From Anaerolineae bacterium (GTDB lineage: Bacteria > Chloroflexota > Anaerolineae > Aggregatilineales > Phototrophicaceae), in contig JALOOG010000016.1 of assembly GCA_025454525.1 (NCBI GenBank), positions 1 through 53,761 of the forward strand: DNA of 53,761 bases. The letters are read 5' to 3'. Shown here piece by piece: positions 7,904 to 16,786 of this stretch; positions within the stretch are counted from its first letter, which is position 1; each line of letters starts with the position of its first letter. The position numbers were made by a program, and so were the translations under genes. Below the pieces are notes generated by a model. It did no database searches. It worked only from the letters and a program-made list of their open reading frames with translations, and was not told the origin of the DNA.

Positions 7904-9445
7904 ATGCCGCGTGCGTTACTCAGTGTTCATGATAAAACAGATATTACAAAATTTGCTGCTACTTTGGTTCAATTGGGTTGGGATCTGGTCGCAAGTGGTG
8001 GGACGCAAAAGGCATTACAAGAAGCGGGTCTCCCGGTGACTCCGGTGGAACAATTGACCGGATTCCCAGAAATGTTAGGGGGACGGGTCAAAACCTTACA
8101 CCCCGCGATCCATGCGGGGATCATGGCGCGGGATCGTCAAGAAGATCTGGCAGATTTAGCCGCGCAAAATTTTGCCCCGATCAATATGGTGGTCTGCAAT
8201 CTCTATCCTTTTCGCGAGACGATCAGCCAAAAAGGGGTGACATTACAGGACGCGATCGAACAAATTGACATCGGCGGAGTCACCCTGATCCGTGCGGCCG
8301 CCAAAAACTTTTTTCATACGGTGGTGGTTTGTGATTTCGCGGATTATGGTCGGATCACGGCCGCGCTGAAAGCTTCGGGGGCGATTGACCTCGCGTTACG
8401 GCGCGATCTGGCTGTAAAAGCGTTTGCCTATACCCGCGATTATGACACGGCGATCCATGCGTTCCTCTCACCAGGCACGATGAATACGATGCCAGAGGTG
8501 GAAGAACTGCCAGAACAACTCTCAATTGCGATGCAAAAAGTGGAGACCTTGCGTTATGGCGAAAATCCGCACCAAGTGGCCGGATATTACAGCCGCTTTG
8601 TGGGGGATGGCCCCTTAGGTGGGACGTTGTTAAGCGGTAAACAATTGTCTTATACCAATATCTTAGATATTGATGCCGCTTGGCGAGCAGCCAGCAGTTT
8701 TAATGAGCCAGCGGTGGTGATCGTCAAACACCTCACGCCGTGCGGGATCGCAGTCGGTAAAACGATCGCCGAAGCGTTCCCAAAAGCGCTTGAGTCGGAT
8801 CCTTTATCGGCGTTCGGATGTGCAATGGCGGTGAATCGTGAGGTGGATGATTCATTTGTCGAATCACTCGGCACATTGTTGATCGATGATCTCGCAGCCC
8901 CGTCCTTTACCCCCACCGCGCAAGCGTCCTTGATGCAAAAGCGCAAAAATTGTCGTTTAATTCAGATCCCCTATCCGTATAACGGTTCAGAATTAGAGAT
9001 TCGTAGCGTTCATCGGGGAATCTTGGTGCAACGGGCCGATGTTGGCGATCCAGAAGGCACATTGATGAAAACTGTCACCCATCGCGCCCCAACTCCCGAT
9101 GAATTAGAGGCGTTACAATTTGCGTGGCGTGCGATGCAGCATGTGAAATCCAATGCGATCGTTTTGGCCACGAAAGATGCAACGATCGGGATCGGCGGGG
9201 GTCTCACCAGTCGCGTAGACGCGGCACGGTTAGCGGTGTCGAAAGCGGGGGAACGCGCACGCGGATCGGTGATGGCCTCAGACGGTTTGATCCCATTTGC
9301 GGACGGTTTAGAGGCTGTGGCCGAGGCTGGGATCACCGCGGTGATCCAACCCGGTGGATCGATCCGCGATAGCGAGGTAATTGAAGCGGCGAATCGCTAT
9401 AACATCGCGATGATCTTCACGGGTGTACGCCACTTCCGACATTAA
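7904..9445 (+). CDS. purH: Bifunctional AICAR transformylase / IMP cyclohydrolase
   Basis: A 513-residue enzyme catalysing the last two steps of de novo purine synthesis: formylation of AICAR with 10-formyl-THF, then cyclisation to IMP. The N-terminal MGS-like IMPCH domain (about 1-195) has ASGGTQKAL, TGFPEMLGGRVKTLHP and IDIGGVTLIRAAAKN. The AICARFT domain (about 200-513) has LRYGENPHQ, the catalytic KHLTPCG, DPLSAFG, the KSNAIVLA segment and the usual C-terminus IFTGVRHFRH. The ATG at 7904 is chosen over the ATG at 7898 because AAAGGA then sits about 6 bases upstream. Single-gene transcript ending in a strong hairpin. Confidence 0.95.
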   Translation: MPRALLSVHDKTDITKFAATLVQLGWDLVASGGTQKALQEAGLPVTPVEQLTGFPEMLGGRVKTLHPAIHAGIMARDRQEDLADLAAQNFAPINMVVCNLYPFRETISQKGVTLQDAIEQIDIGGVTLIRAAAKNFFHTVVVCDFADYGRITAALKASGAIDLALRRDLAVKAFAYTRDYDTAIHAFLSPGTMNTMPEVEELPEQLSIAMQKVETLRYGENPHQVAGYYSRFVGDGPLGGTLLSGKQLSYTNILDIDAAWRAASSFNEPAVVIVKHLTPCGIAVGKTIAEAFPKALESDPLSAFGCAMAVNREVDDSFVESLGTLLIDDLAAPSFTPTAQASLMQKRKNCRLIQIPYPYNGSELEIRSVHRGILVQRADVGDPEGTLMKTVTHRAPTPDELEALQFAWRAMQHVKSNAIVLATKDATIGIGGGLTSRVDAARLAVSKAGERARGSVMASDGLIPFADGLEAVAEAGITAVIQPGGSIRDSEVIEAANRYNIAMIFTGVRHFRH

Positions 9446-9456
9446 TCTACGATCTC

Positions 9457-9485
9457 AACGGGGTAGGGGCGACCCCTACCCCGTT
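9457..9485. terminator. Hairpin after purH
   Basis: A perfect 13-bp inverted repeat (9457-9469 / 9473-9485) with a CGA loop, GC-rich, between the converging purH and membrane-protein genes. Only a weak U tract follows. Confidence 0.7.
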
Positions 9486-9489
9486 AAGG

Positions 9490-9978
9490 TTATGGTAACA
9501 GATCGTCTTGTGCGCCTAAGATCCCGCCGATCAGATCGTCCTCATCTTCTTCACGGCGTTGTTGCTGATCCCGTCGCCGCCGATCGATAGAGGTCGGTGG
9601 GGTATGATCCCGATTGAAGTCGCTCACCGACGGAAATGGTACTGGAGTCTCATTCGGATCGGGTGGCACATCGACTCCGCCTTGATTGCGATAACGTTGG
9701 ACGCTTTGCTCAAAGTCCAGTTGAGCCGCTTGGGCGCGCAACTCTGCTGCTGTTGGGACAGAGCGACGGTGAGCGGTCGCTGGGCCATAACTGGCCTCAT
9801 CGCGATCTTCATCGTCATTTCCGCCGCGCCCTAACAAGGTCATGAGCGGCGAAAGCATCGGCCCTAAAATTGTGTTCCGTGAAAACCGGAACAAGATAAA
9901 ACCTCCGACGACCAACATCCCGACGCATACGATCGCCAAACCACATGCCGAGATCAAAACGGGCAGTAGATCTCCCAT
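9490..9978 (-). CDS. Small single-pass membrane protein, unknown function
   Basis: A 162-residue protein not recognised as a named family. One strong membrane segment (VLISACGLAIVCVGMLVVGG, about residues 6-26) is followed by a long, charged and probably disordered cytoplasmic tail rich in Asp/Glu/Arg (RRRRDQQQRREEDEDD near the end). The ATG at 9978 is preferred over an upstream GTG at 10008, since AAAGGTGG lies 6 bases before it. It follows valS on the same strand but after a gap, so operon membership is uncertain. Confidence 0.6.
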   Translation of the reverse strand: MGDLLPVLISACGLAIVCVGMLVVGGFILFRFSRNTILGPMLSPLMTLLGRGGNDDEDRDEASYGPATAHRRSVPTAAELRAQAAQLDFEQSVQRYRNQGGVDVPPDPNETPVPFPSVSDFNRDHTPPTSIDRRRRDQQQRREEDEDDLIGGILGAQDDLLP

Positions 9979-10064
9979 CGCATTCCACCTTTGATTTTTG
10001 TCTATCACGCGATGAGGAGTATTCCCCTCATCGCATCGAATAGGATGATTGTACGCGCTTTTGA

Positions 10065-12686
10065 TTAAACGCGGGTGCGAATTTGCGAAATACGTTGCTC
10101 AATTTGTGTGGCACTCGCCTGCAATTCTGCCAAACGATCCCGCTCCCGTTGTACCACTTCCGGCTTAGCCCGTGAGACAAACCCCTCATTCGCTAACATA
10201 GTTTGCGTTTTGGTGATCTGTTCGTTGAGTTTGCCCAGTTCTTTCTCTAGGCGCTCCAATTCTGCCGCAAAATCGATCATGCCGGTTAAGGGTAGATACA
10301 AGGTCGCATCACTCACCACAATTGATGCAGAGTCGGCAGGGGCATCGGCCACGATCGCCGTTTCCGCTACATTACACATCCGAGAGAACAGATAGCTATA
10401 CTGTTCGATGTTCCCGCGGTGGCTGCCGGGGGTGATCAAGGCGGTGATCCGTTTCCCCGGATCAACTTCATATTCGATCCGCACGTTACGAATCCCGCGC
10501 ACCATGTCCATCAGCACGTTCATTTCGCTTTCGACTTCATCCCGAATGTAAGTGCGATCGGCTTGCACCCATGCGCTGATGATCAACGGTTGTTCACGTC
10601 CGGGCAAGTAACCCCAGATTTCTTCGGTCACAAATGGCATATACGGATGTAACATCCGTAAACATTGATCCAAGACGTGCAGTAACACCCGGCGGGCGGT
10701 TTGTTTCGCTGCCAGATCGTCACCATATAACGGTGCTTTGCTGATCTCAATATACCAATCGGCGAACTCATCCCACAAGAAACTACGGATTTGTCGGCCG
10801 GCCTCACCGTATTGATAGATGTCAAAGAGATACTGCACGCTTTCGATCAAACGATTCAAGCGGCTTAAGATCCAACGTGAAGGCAGATCCAACGCTTCCA
10901 TCGGTGGAACACCGGCCGGTAAGGCTTGATCTCCTAGATTCGACTTGATGAAATTGGTCATCTGCCATAATTTGTTGACAAAACGCCATTCACCTTCGAT
11001 CCGTTTGGGGTCAAGGTTAACATCATTGCCTGGCGTGCCACTGGTCACAAGGGTGAAGCGGAGCGGATCAGTCCCATATTTTTCGATCAATTCGACGGGA
11101 TCGATCGTGTTGCCAAGCGTTTTACTGATCTTGCGCCCTTGTGCATCACGCACCAAACCATGTAAATACACGGTATGGAAGGGGATCTCATCTGTAAACC
11201 ACAAGCCCATCATGATCATCCGCACCACCCAGAAAAACAGGATGTCATACCCGGTTTCCATCAACGAAGTTGGGTAAAACCGTTTGAGATCGTCGGTTTG
11301 TTCCGGCCATCCTAACGTTGAAAACGGCCATAAACCACTGCTAAACCAAGTGTCTAACACATCTTCTTCCGCGATCCATCCGTCCCCTTGTGGCGGAGTC
11401 TTGCCGACATGGATCTCACCTTTTTCGTTGATCCACGCCGGAATCCGATGCCCCCACCACAATTGACGACTGATACACCAATCCTCAATATTTTCCAACC
11501 AATGGAAGTAGATCTTCTCGAAGCGTTCCGGCACGATCTTGATATGACCCTCACGCACAGCCGCGATCGCTTTTTCCGCTAACGGTTGCACTTTCAAAAA
11601 CCATTGCGTACTGATCAACGGTTCGATCACCTCACCGCCGCGTTGACTCCGTGGCACCACCATGATCCGATCTTCCACTTTGATCGTTAAGCCTGCCGCT
11701 TCCATATCTGCCCACAACTTTTTGCGACATTCAAAGCGATCGAGTCCAGCATATGGGCCGCCGTTTTCGTTGATCGCCGCCTTACGGGTCATCACGTTGA
11801 TCATGGCCAAGCCGTGCTTTTGCCCGATCTGATAATCGTTGTAGTCATGGGCCGGGGTGATCTTCAGTGCGCCCGTGCCAAATTCACGATCCACATAGTC
11901 ATCAGCGATCACGGGAATTGCACGATTCAGCATCGGCACAAACGCCTTTTTCCCGATAAACGATTGATAGCGCTCATCTTCTGGATGCACACATACAGCG
12001 GTATCACCGAGAATCGTCTCTGGGCGGGTGGTGGCCACGGGGATATAATCACCGCCTTCCACTGGATACTTAAAGAAGTACAATTTTCCTTGTTCTTCTT
12101 CGCGCTCCACCTCCAGATCCGATACGGCGGTTTGTAATCCCGGACTCCAATTCACCAAGCGTGGGCCGCGGTAGATCAGCCCTTGCTCATACAGCGCGAT
12201 AAACACATCACGCACGGCCTCAGATAACCCGTCATCTAAGGTAAAACGTTCGCGTGACCAATCACAGCTTGCCCCTAAGCGCCGTAATTGTCGGGTGATC
12301 TCACCACCGTACTTATGTTTCCATGCCCATGTGCGCGCTAAAAATTCCTCACGTCCCACCTCTTCGCGACTCGTGCCTTCATCGCGCAACATCTTTTCGA
12401 CTTGAAGTTGAGTCGCGATCCCCGCGTGATCCGTGCCAGGAACCCATAAGGCCGCTTTGCCACGCATCCGTTCATAGCGGATCATCAGATCTTCAAGCGC
12501 GGTGAATAAGGCATGACCTAAGTGTAATGCGCCTGTCACATTCGGAGGCGGCATACTAATCACATAGGGTTCGGCATCAGATGAGGCCACTTCAGGTTTA
12601 AACCATCCGTTGCTCTCCCACCATTGATATAAGCGGGATTCGGCTTCTGTGAAGTCAAAGTTTTTGGGCATTGCTTGATCGTTCAT
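10065..12686 (-). CDS. valS: Valyl-tRNA synthetase
   Basis: An 873-residue class Ia aminoacyl-tRNA synthetase. Motifs: HIGH-type signature PPPNVTGALHLGHALF (about residues 47-62), CP1 editing domain with TTRPETILGDTAV, DVLDTWFSSGLWPFSTLGW, and KMSKS-type GRKISKTLGN. An anticodon-binding domain follows, and the C-terminal valyl-specific coiled coil (about residues 805-870, ELERLEKELGKLNEQ...) binds the tRNA elbow. Length is typical. It is the second gene behind a T-box leader whose specifier reads GUC (Val), so transcription should rise when tRNA-Val is uncharged. The methyltransferase gene lies between leader and valS, with a 57-base gap before valS. Confidence 0.96.
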   Translation of the reverse strand: MNDQAMPKNFDFTEAESRLYQWWESNGWFKPEVASSDAEPYVISMPPPNVTGALHLGHALFTALEDLMIRYERMRGKAALWVPGTDHAGIATQLQVEKMLRDEGTSREEVGREEFLARTWAWKHKYGGEITRQLRRLGASCDWSRERFTLDDGLSEAVRDVFIALYEQGLIYRGPRLVNWSPGLQTAVSDLEVEREEEQGKLYFFKYPVEGGDYIPVATTRPETILGDTAVCVHPEDERYQSFIGKKAFVPMLNRAIPVIADDYVDREFGTGALKITPAHDYNDYQIGQKHGLAMINVMTRKAAINENGGPYAGLDRFECRKKLWADMEAAGLTIKVEDRIMVVPRSQRGGEVIEPLISTQWFLKVQPLAEKAIAAVREGHIKIVPERFEKIYFHWLENIEDWCISRQLWWGHRIPAWINEKGEIHVGKTPPQGDGWIAEEDVLDTWFSSGLWPFSTLGWPEQTDDLKRFYPTSLMETGYDILFFWVVRMIMMGLWFTDEIPFHTVYLHGLVRDAQGRKISKTLGNTIDPVELIEKYGTDPLRFTLVTSGTPGNDVNLDPKRIEGEWRFVNKLWQMTNFIKSNLGDQALPAGVPPMEALDLPSRWILSRLNRLIESVQYLFDIYQYGEAGRQIRSFLWDEFADWYIEISKAPLYGDDLAAKQTARRVLLHVLDQCLRMLHPYMPFVTEEIWGYLPGREQPLIISAWVQADRTYIRDEVESEMNVLMDMVRGIRNVRIEYEVDPGKRITALITPGSHRGNIEQYSYLFSRMCNVAETAIVADAPADSASIVVSDATLYLPLTGMIDFAAELERLEKELGKLNEQITKTQTMLANEGFVSRAKPEVVQRERDRLAELQASATQIEQRISQIRTRV

Positions 12687-12743
12687 GTCCTATTTTTCCT
12701 CTGATGTTTTTAGATGTGCTGATAGATTGAAGGGGGTTTGTCG

Positions 12744-13526
12744 TTATGCCTTAGCCCCTAAAGGTTTTCGCGCTACCAAAACCCGCTCGGTGCGATCCGG
12801 TGAGTCGTTGATCTCCTCAAAACCGACCTCTAACAAGACCACTTTCACTTCATCGGTGGAAAGCGGACGAAACCGTACTTGACGTTTGATCGCTTGATAC
12901 CCGCTTTGATCATTGCCGCGCACAATAAACAGCTTGCGCGTGGCGATCACCGGAGGGCCATCAAACCATTCCCAGAGATCGAAGGTGACAAATTCGCCAT
13001 CGTGTTCTTCCTCATGGATGAATCCGGGCAAGAAGCGCGGACGATCTTCCATAAATGGCCCAAAATCACGCATCCCGATCACCAACATGCCGCCGGGCCG
13101 CAACAGTTCGTAAAACGATAACAAGGTCGATTCGATCTCCTCATCTAACAGCAGATGGGGTAGTGCATTCCCTTTGGTAATGATCGCGTCAAATGGTTTT
13201 TGTACCACCTCATGCAAGGTGAGAAAGTTGGCGCGCTCAAATTGAATCTTGTCGCTGACCCCATATTGTTGAGCGGTCGTTTGCGCTTTTTTGAGCATTC
13301 CGGCGCTAGGATCAACCGCTACAACCTGAAAACCGAGTTTGGCCAAGGCGATACTTTGAGTCCCCGCGCCGCAAGACGCATCTAATACCCGTTCGATCCC
13401 TTTGTTGCGAAAGATCGCCCGTAGGCTTAACCCCTCACGATCCAGTTGACTCTCCCAATCGCGGTAGAATAAGGGGTAATATTCCGCGATCGCATCATAA
13501 AAATCAGTTGTATCGTTGCTGTACAT
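12744..13526 (-). CDS. Class I SAM-dependent methyltransferase
   Basis: A 260-residue Rossmann-fold methyltransferase. Start MYSNDTTDFYDAIAEYYPLFY; motif I VLDASCGAGTQSIALAKLG (SAM binding); VVAVDPSAGML (motif II); DAIITKGNALPHLL (motif IV); LRPGGMLVIGMRDF. It resembles glycine/sarcosine N-methyltransferase-like and ubiquinone/small-molecule methyltransferases, but the substrate is unknown. The ATG at 13526 is used. A longer frame reaching 13631 would run through the T-box antiterminator/terminator and is rejected. It is the first gene of the valine T-box operon and so is probably controlled by tRNA-Val charging. Confidence 0.82.
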   Translation of the reverse strand: MYSNDTTDFYDAIAEYYPLFYRDWESQLDREGLSLRAIFRNKGIERVLDASCGAGTQSIALAKLGFQVVAVDPSAGMLKKAQTTAQQYGVSDKIQFERANFLTLHEVVQKPFDAIITKGNALPHLLLDEEIESTLLSFYELLRPGGMLVIGMRDFGPFMEDRPRFLPGFIHEEEHDGEFVTFDLWEWFDGPPVIATRKLFIVRGNDQSGYQAIKRQVRFRPLSTDEVKVVLLEVGFEEINDSPDRTERVLVARKPLGAKA

Positions 13527-13551
13527 CCATTTGTATCCCCATTGTGGACAA

Positions 13552-13818
13552 ATAAAAAAACCCTTCGCCAAACAAGGACGAAAGGGTTGATTTTCGCGGT
13601 ACCACCTTGATTCCGCACGCCGAATAGACATCGACTTGCGACACTCAAAGCGCTAACGGGCTGACCCGACCTTTCTTACTGCATGGGTTCAGAAAGGTGA
13701 TTCATGGGAGACTTTCGATCGGATCTGTTGAGTAGGCTCTCAACCTATGACCTACACTCTCTGTCAACCGATGGGCGATCTACTTGACCCAATCAACATC
13801 TTTAACATAATGATCTTA
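13552..13818 (-). promoter_or_regulatory. T-box riboswitch leader, valine specifier
   Basis: The minus strand carries the T-box core AAGGTGGTACCGCG (plus positions 13595-13608) followed by a terminator hairpin (13559-13588) and a U7 run. The T-box bulge UGGU fits tRNA with an A-CCA end, as in tRNA-Val. Stem I can be folded by eye: GATTGGG pairs with CCC/AATC, then ATCGG with CCGAT, then GTTGA and GTAGG with CCTAC and TCAAC. AGTA/AGAG motifs fall where the S-turn and AG bulge are expected. The specifier loop CGAAAGUCU places GUC (plus 13710-13712) in the codon slot, i.e. valine. It lies upstream of a methyltransferase and valS, which agrees. Confidence 0.9.
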
Positions 13819-13824
13819 TGGGAA

Positions 13825-13854
13825 AGTGTAACATATCTCATTTTATGGAGTCAA
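13825..13854 (-). promoter_or_regulatory. Predicted promoter of the valine T-box operon
   Basis: Minus-strand TTGACT (13854-13849) and TACACT (13830-13825) are spaced 18 bases apart, placing the transcript start just ahead of the T-box stem I region. Confidence 0.5.
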
Positions 13855-13945
13855 TCTCCGGTTGTAATGGCTGTGATAAACAGGTAAGAATAGATGTTTA
13901 CCACGTTTTTAGGTTTTAGGTTTGTTTTGTCCCTAAAAATGTCTG

Positions 13946-13973
13946 TTGTCTTACACCGAACGGGCATTATAAT
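13946..13973 (+). promoter_or_regulatory. Predicted promoter of yajC-secD-secF
   Basis: TTGTCT (13946-13951), a 16-base spacer and TATAAT (13968-13973) lie 28 bases before the yajC start. Confidence 0.55.
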
Positions 13974-14001
13974 CCTCACAGTTTGATTGAGGATTGGACG
14001 G

Positions 14002-14319
14002 ATGGATTTCTTTTTTTTCGCGTTTGTGATGTTGCTGGTGTTGGGGGCGTATTGGTCGCTATCGATCTTCCCACGTCAGCGCGAATTTGAAAAACGGCAA
14101 AATTTTGTGCGCGCCTTAGCCGCAGGGGATGAGGTGATCACCGCAGGCGGATTGATCGGCAAAGTGCTTTCGATTGACGCAGAGGCCGGAACGGCCTTGG
14201 TTGAAATCGCGGATGGGGTGGTGGTGCGTGCGGTGTCTGCCTCGCTCTTACAGGCTTTTGATCCTGAAGAATTGGCGCGTAATGCTCAATTAGGATTACG
14301 TAAAACCGAGAACGCTTAA
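14002..14319 (+). CDS. yajC: Preprotein translocase subunit YajC
   Basis: A 105-residue single-pass inner-membrane protein: a hydrophobic N-terminal helix (FFFFAFVMLLVLGAYWSL) and a small cytoplasmic domain with the family's LAAGDEVITAGGLIGKV segment. YajC joins SecDF to form the accessory complex of SecYEG. The ATG at 14002 is chosen over an upstream in-frame start at 13987, since the protein then begins directly with the membrane helix as in relatives. It is followed by secD after 37 bases. Confidence 0.9.
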   Translation: MDFFFFAFVMLLVLGAYWSLSIFPRQREFEKRQNFVRALAAGDEVITAGGLIGKVLSIDAEAGTALVEIADGVVVRAVSASLLQAFDPEELARNAQLGLRKTENA

Positions 14320-14356
14320 TGGATGTTGCATTGTGATGTGAATAGAAAGGAATGGA

Positions 14357-15748
14357 ATGAGCAAGCATTATCGCTGGCTTGTGTTCGTAGTGCTGTTATT
14401 TGCTTTTGGGTTATGGGCGAGTTTGCCTAGCACGGAAGGCTTACGTATTGATTTAAATAACGATGGCGAGAATGAGGTCGATCTCGCTTTACGTCAAAGT
14501 TTAGGCTTAGATCTGGTCGGTGGGTTGCGCGTCTTGCTCCAAGCTGAATTACCACCAGATCAATATTCAAGTGAAGATCTGCAAAATACCGCGAATAATG
14601 TGAGTCGCCGGGTCAACGCGCTAGGGTTGACGGAAGCGACTGTGCAGGTACAAGGCAATCGTCGAATTTTGGTGGAGATCCCCGGTATCACCGACACCGA
14701 AACGGCGATCAACACGATCCAACGTACCGCTTTGTTGGAATTTGTCGATTTTAGCGATCTCAGTTTTGAGCAAGTTCAAAGCCTTGAAGGCCGCCCGATT
14801 CGTACTACTTATCAGCTTCAACTCAACAATCAGTTTGATCCGGCTGCGGGGGTGAATCCACTCACCGGATTGCCTTTTGAGACCGTGATCACCGGGGCGG
14901 GTTTATCCGCCGCTCAAGCGCAATCGGATCCCACGACGGGCGCATGGTCGATTAACTTTGCGCTGAACGAGGAAGGGCAAGACCCGTTCTTTCGATTTAC
15001 GAGCGCCAATATCAACCGCTCTATGGCGATCGTGTTAGATGGGGTGGTGTTGTCTGCACCCACCATTCAAGCGGCGTTGGATACGGGCGGTGTGATCACC
15101 GGCCGCTTTACGGAAGAAGAAGCGCGTCAATTGGCATTGCAATTACGCTCTGGGGCCTTGCGAATCCCGTTATCGGTTGAAAATACCGCGTTTGTGGGTG
15201 CGACTTTGGGCCAACAATCGGTTCAATTAAGCATCCGTGCGGGGATCATCGGGGTGATTATCGTGTTCACGTTTATGCTGGTGTATTACCGGGTTCCGGG
15301 ATTGGCCGCGGTATTGGCGTTAGCCGTGTTTATTGTGCTAAACCTGATGGTGTTTAAGCTGATCCCCGTCACCTTGACCTTAGCGGCGATCACGGGCTTT
15401 TTGATCTCAATTGGGACGGCGGTAGACGGTAACATCTTGATCTTTGAGCGGGTGAAAGAGGAAATTCGCAACGGTAAACCGCTATTTGATGCGTTGGATG
15501 CCGGTTTTGATCGGGCGTGGGTTTCGATCCGTGACTCGAATTTTTCCACGATCCTGATCTGTGCCGTCTTGTTTTTCTTCGGACAAACCCCCGGCGCAAG
15601 CATCGTGAGTGGGTTTGCGGTGACATTAGCGCTAGGATTGATCATTAACCTGTTTACCGCGGTGTTTGTCACCCGTACCTTTTTGTATATTTTCGCGGAT
15701 CGTTTGCGCCAGCCATTGAGCGAACGCAAGTGGCTATTGGGGATCTGA
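14357..15748 (+). CDS. secD: Protein translocase subunit SecD
   Basis: A 463-residue membrane protein using the proton-motive force to pull exported proteins to the outer face. N-terminal membrane helix, then LGLDLVGGLRVLLQAELP (typical SecD start of the P1 domain), P1 head region and ALRSGALRIPLSVE. Five further helices at the C-terminus carry the conserved TAVDGNILIFERVKEEIR. Length is typical of the compact Gram-positive/Chloroflexi type. A ribosome binding site (AAAGGAA) precedes the ATG. The secF start follows 6 bases after its stop. Confidence 0.94.
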   Translation: MSKHYRWLVFVVLLFAFGLWASLPSTEGLRIDLNNDGENEVDLALRQSLGLDLVGGLRVLLQAELPPDQYSSEDLQNTANNVSRRVNALGLTEATVQVQGNRRILVEIPGITDTETAINTIQRTALLEFVDFSDLSFEQVQSLEGRPIRTTYQLQLNNQFDPAAGVNPLTGLPFETVITGAGLSAAQAQSDPTTGAWSINFALNEEGQDPFFRFTSANINRSMAIVLDGVVLSAPTIQAALDTGGVITGRFTEEEARQLALQLRSGALRIPLSVENTAFVGATLGQQSVQLSIRAGIIGVIIVFTFMLVYYRVPGLAAVLALAVFIVLNLMVFKLIPVTLTLAAITGFLISIGTAVDGNILIFERVKEEIRNGKPLFDALDAGFDRAWVSIRDSNFSTILICAVLFFFGQTPGASIVSGFAVTLALGLIINLFTAVFVTRTFLYIFADRLRQPLSERKWLLGI

Positions 15749-15754
15749 TTCAGT

Positions 15755-16729
15755 ATGTTTAACATCATTCAAAAACGGCGTTACTTTTTCTTACTCTCCG
15801 CCGCAATCATCCTTCCGGGGATTATCGCGATGATCATCAGCACGATCACGATCGGCTCACCGTTTCGCTTGAGTATCGACTTTCAGGGCGGTAGCATCTA
15901 CGAATTGACCTTTACCGGTCCCGGTGCCTCGGAAGAAAATTTGCGGGAAGTGTTTGCACGCTTGGGCGATGATAACATCACGATCCAGCGCCTTACGAAC
16001 ACGGATGAGACCGAAGCCAATCTTGAACGGTGGTCGGTGCGTGCCTCGTTTGATACCACTACCGGGACGATCCAACAGATCGAAGAATCGCTTGAACAGA
16101 TCGCCCCTTTTGATCGCACCCGTTTTTCAAGTGAGAGTGTTTCGGCCACAGTAGGGGCAGAAGTTGCACGGGCGGCGATCTTTGCTGTGTTGGCCGCTTG
16201 TGTGATCGTCACCGGCTTTATCGTGGTCGCGTTTCGTCAAGTTCCGAATGCTTTCCGTTATGGGGTGTGCGCGATCGTGGCGATGTTTCATGATGTGTTG
16301 GTGATCATGGGGATCACATCGATTCTCGGTTTGTTGTTCGGGTGGGAGATCGACGCACTGTTTTTAACCGCGATCCTCACAACCGTAGGGTTTTCGATCC
16401 AAGACACGATCGTCTTGTTTGATCGCATCCGGGAGAACATCCCTAAATACCTCGGTGAACCGTATGAGACGATTGTGAATCGCAGCATCTGGGAGACGAT
16501 CCACCGCTCCTTAGCGACGCAATTGAATGCGTTTTTTATTATGGCGGCGATCTTGCTGTTCGGAGGTGAGACGATCAAACAGTTTATCTTTATCCTGTTT
16601 ATCGGGTTGTTAACCGGGACATTTTCATCGATCTTCAACGCTGTGCCGTTATTGGTCTCTTGGCAAAAGGGTGAACTTCCGTTTGTCGGCAAAACTAACG
16701 CACTGCAAACGGCAACTGCTGAAGCATAA
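15755..16729 (+). CDS. secF: Protein translocase subunit SecF
   Basis: A 324-residue partner of SecD. First helix near residues 10-30, SecF signature LSIDFQGGSIYELTF, and a periplasmic P4 domain. The C-terminal helices carry DVLVIMGITSILG, TVGFSIQDTIVLFDRIRENIP and the NRSIWETIHRSLATQLNAFF segment. It lies 6 bases after secD, and the unit ends at a strong hairpin (16738-16769). Confidence 0.94.
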   Translation: MFNIIQKRRYFFLLSAAIILPGIIAMIISTITIGSPFRLSIDFQGGSIYELTFTGPGASEENLREVFARLGDDNITIQRLTNTDETEANLERWSVRASFDTTTGTIQQIEESLEQIAPFDRTRFSSESVSATVGAEVARAAIFAVLAACVIVTGFIVVAFRQVPNAFRYGVCAIVAMFHDVLVIMGITSILGLLFGWEIDALFLTAILTTVGFSIQDTIVLFDRIRENIPKYLGEPYETIVNRSIWETIHRSLATQLNAFFIMAAILLFGGETIKQFIFILFIGLLTGTFSSIFNAVPLLVSWQKGELPFVGKTNALQTATAEA

Positions 16730-16737
16730 TCAAAAAT

Positions 16738-16769
16738 GTGTGGATGATCGGCGAATCGATCATCCACAC
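16738..16769. terminator. Hairpin after secF (shared with histidine kinase gene)
   Basis: A perfect 13-bp inverted repeat (16738-16750 / 16757-16769) with a GCGAAT loop. On the minus strand it is followed by an ATTTTTG run, so it is a good terminator for the kinase operon and a barrier for secDF. Confidence 0.75.
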
Positions 16770-16786
16770 GTTGGGGTAAAAACCCG

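Noticed and set aside
8650-9336. Minus-strand open frames inside purH
   Set aside because: Shadows of a clear gene; Arg/Ala/Ser-rich products with no known motif.
13527-13631. N-terminal extension of the methyltransferase (start at 13631)
   Set aside because: It would translate the T-box antiterminator/terminator; the ATG at 13526 lies just after the terminator.
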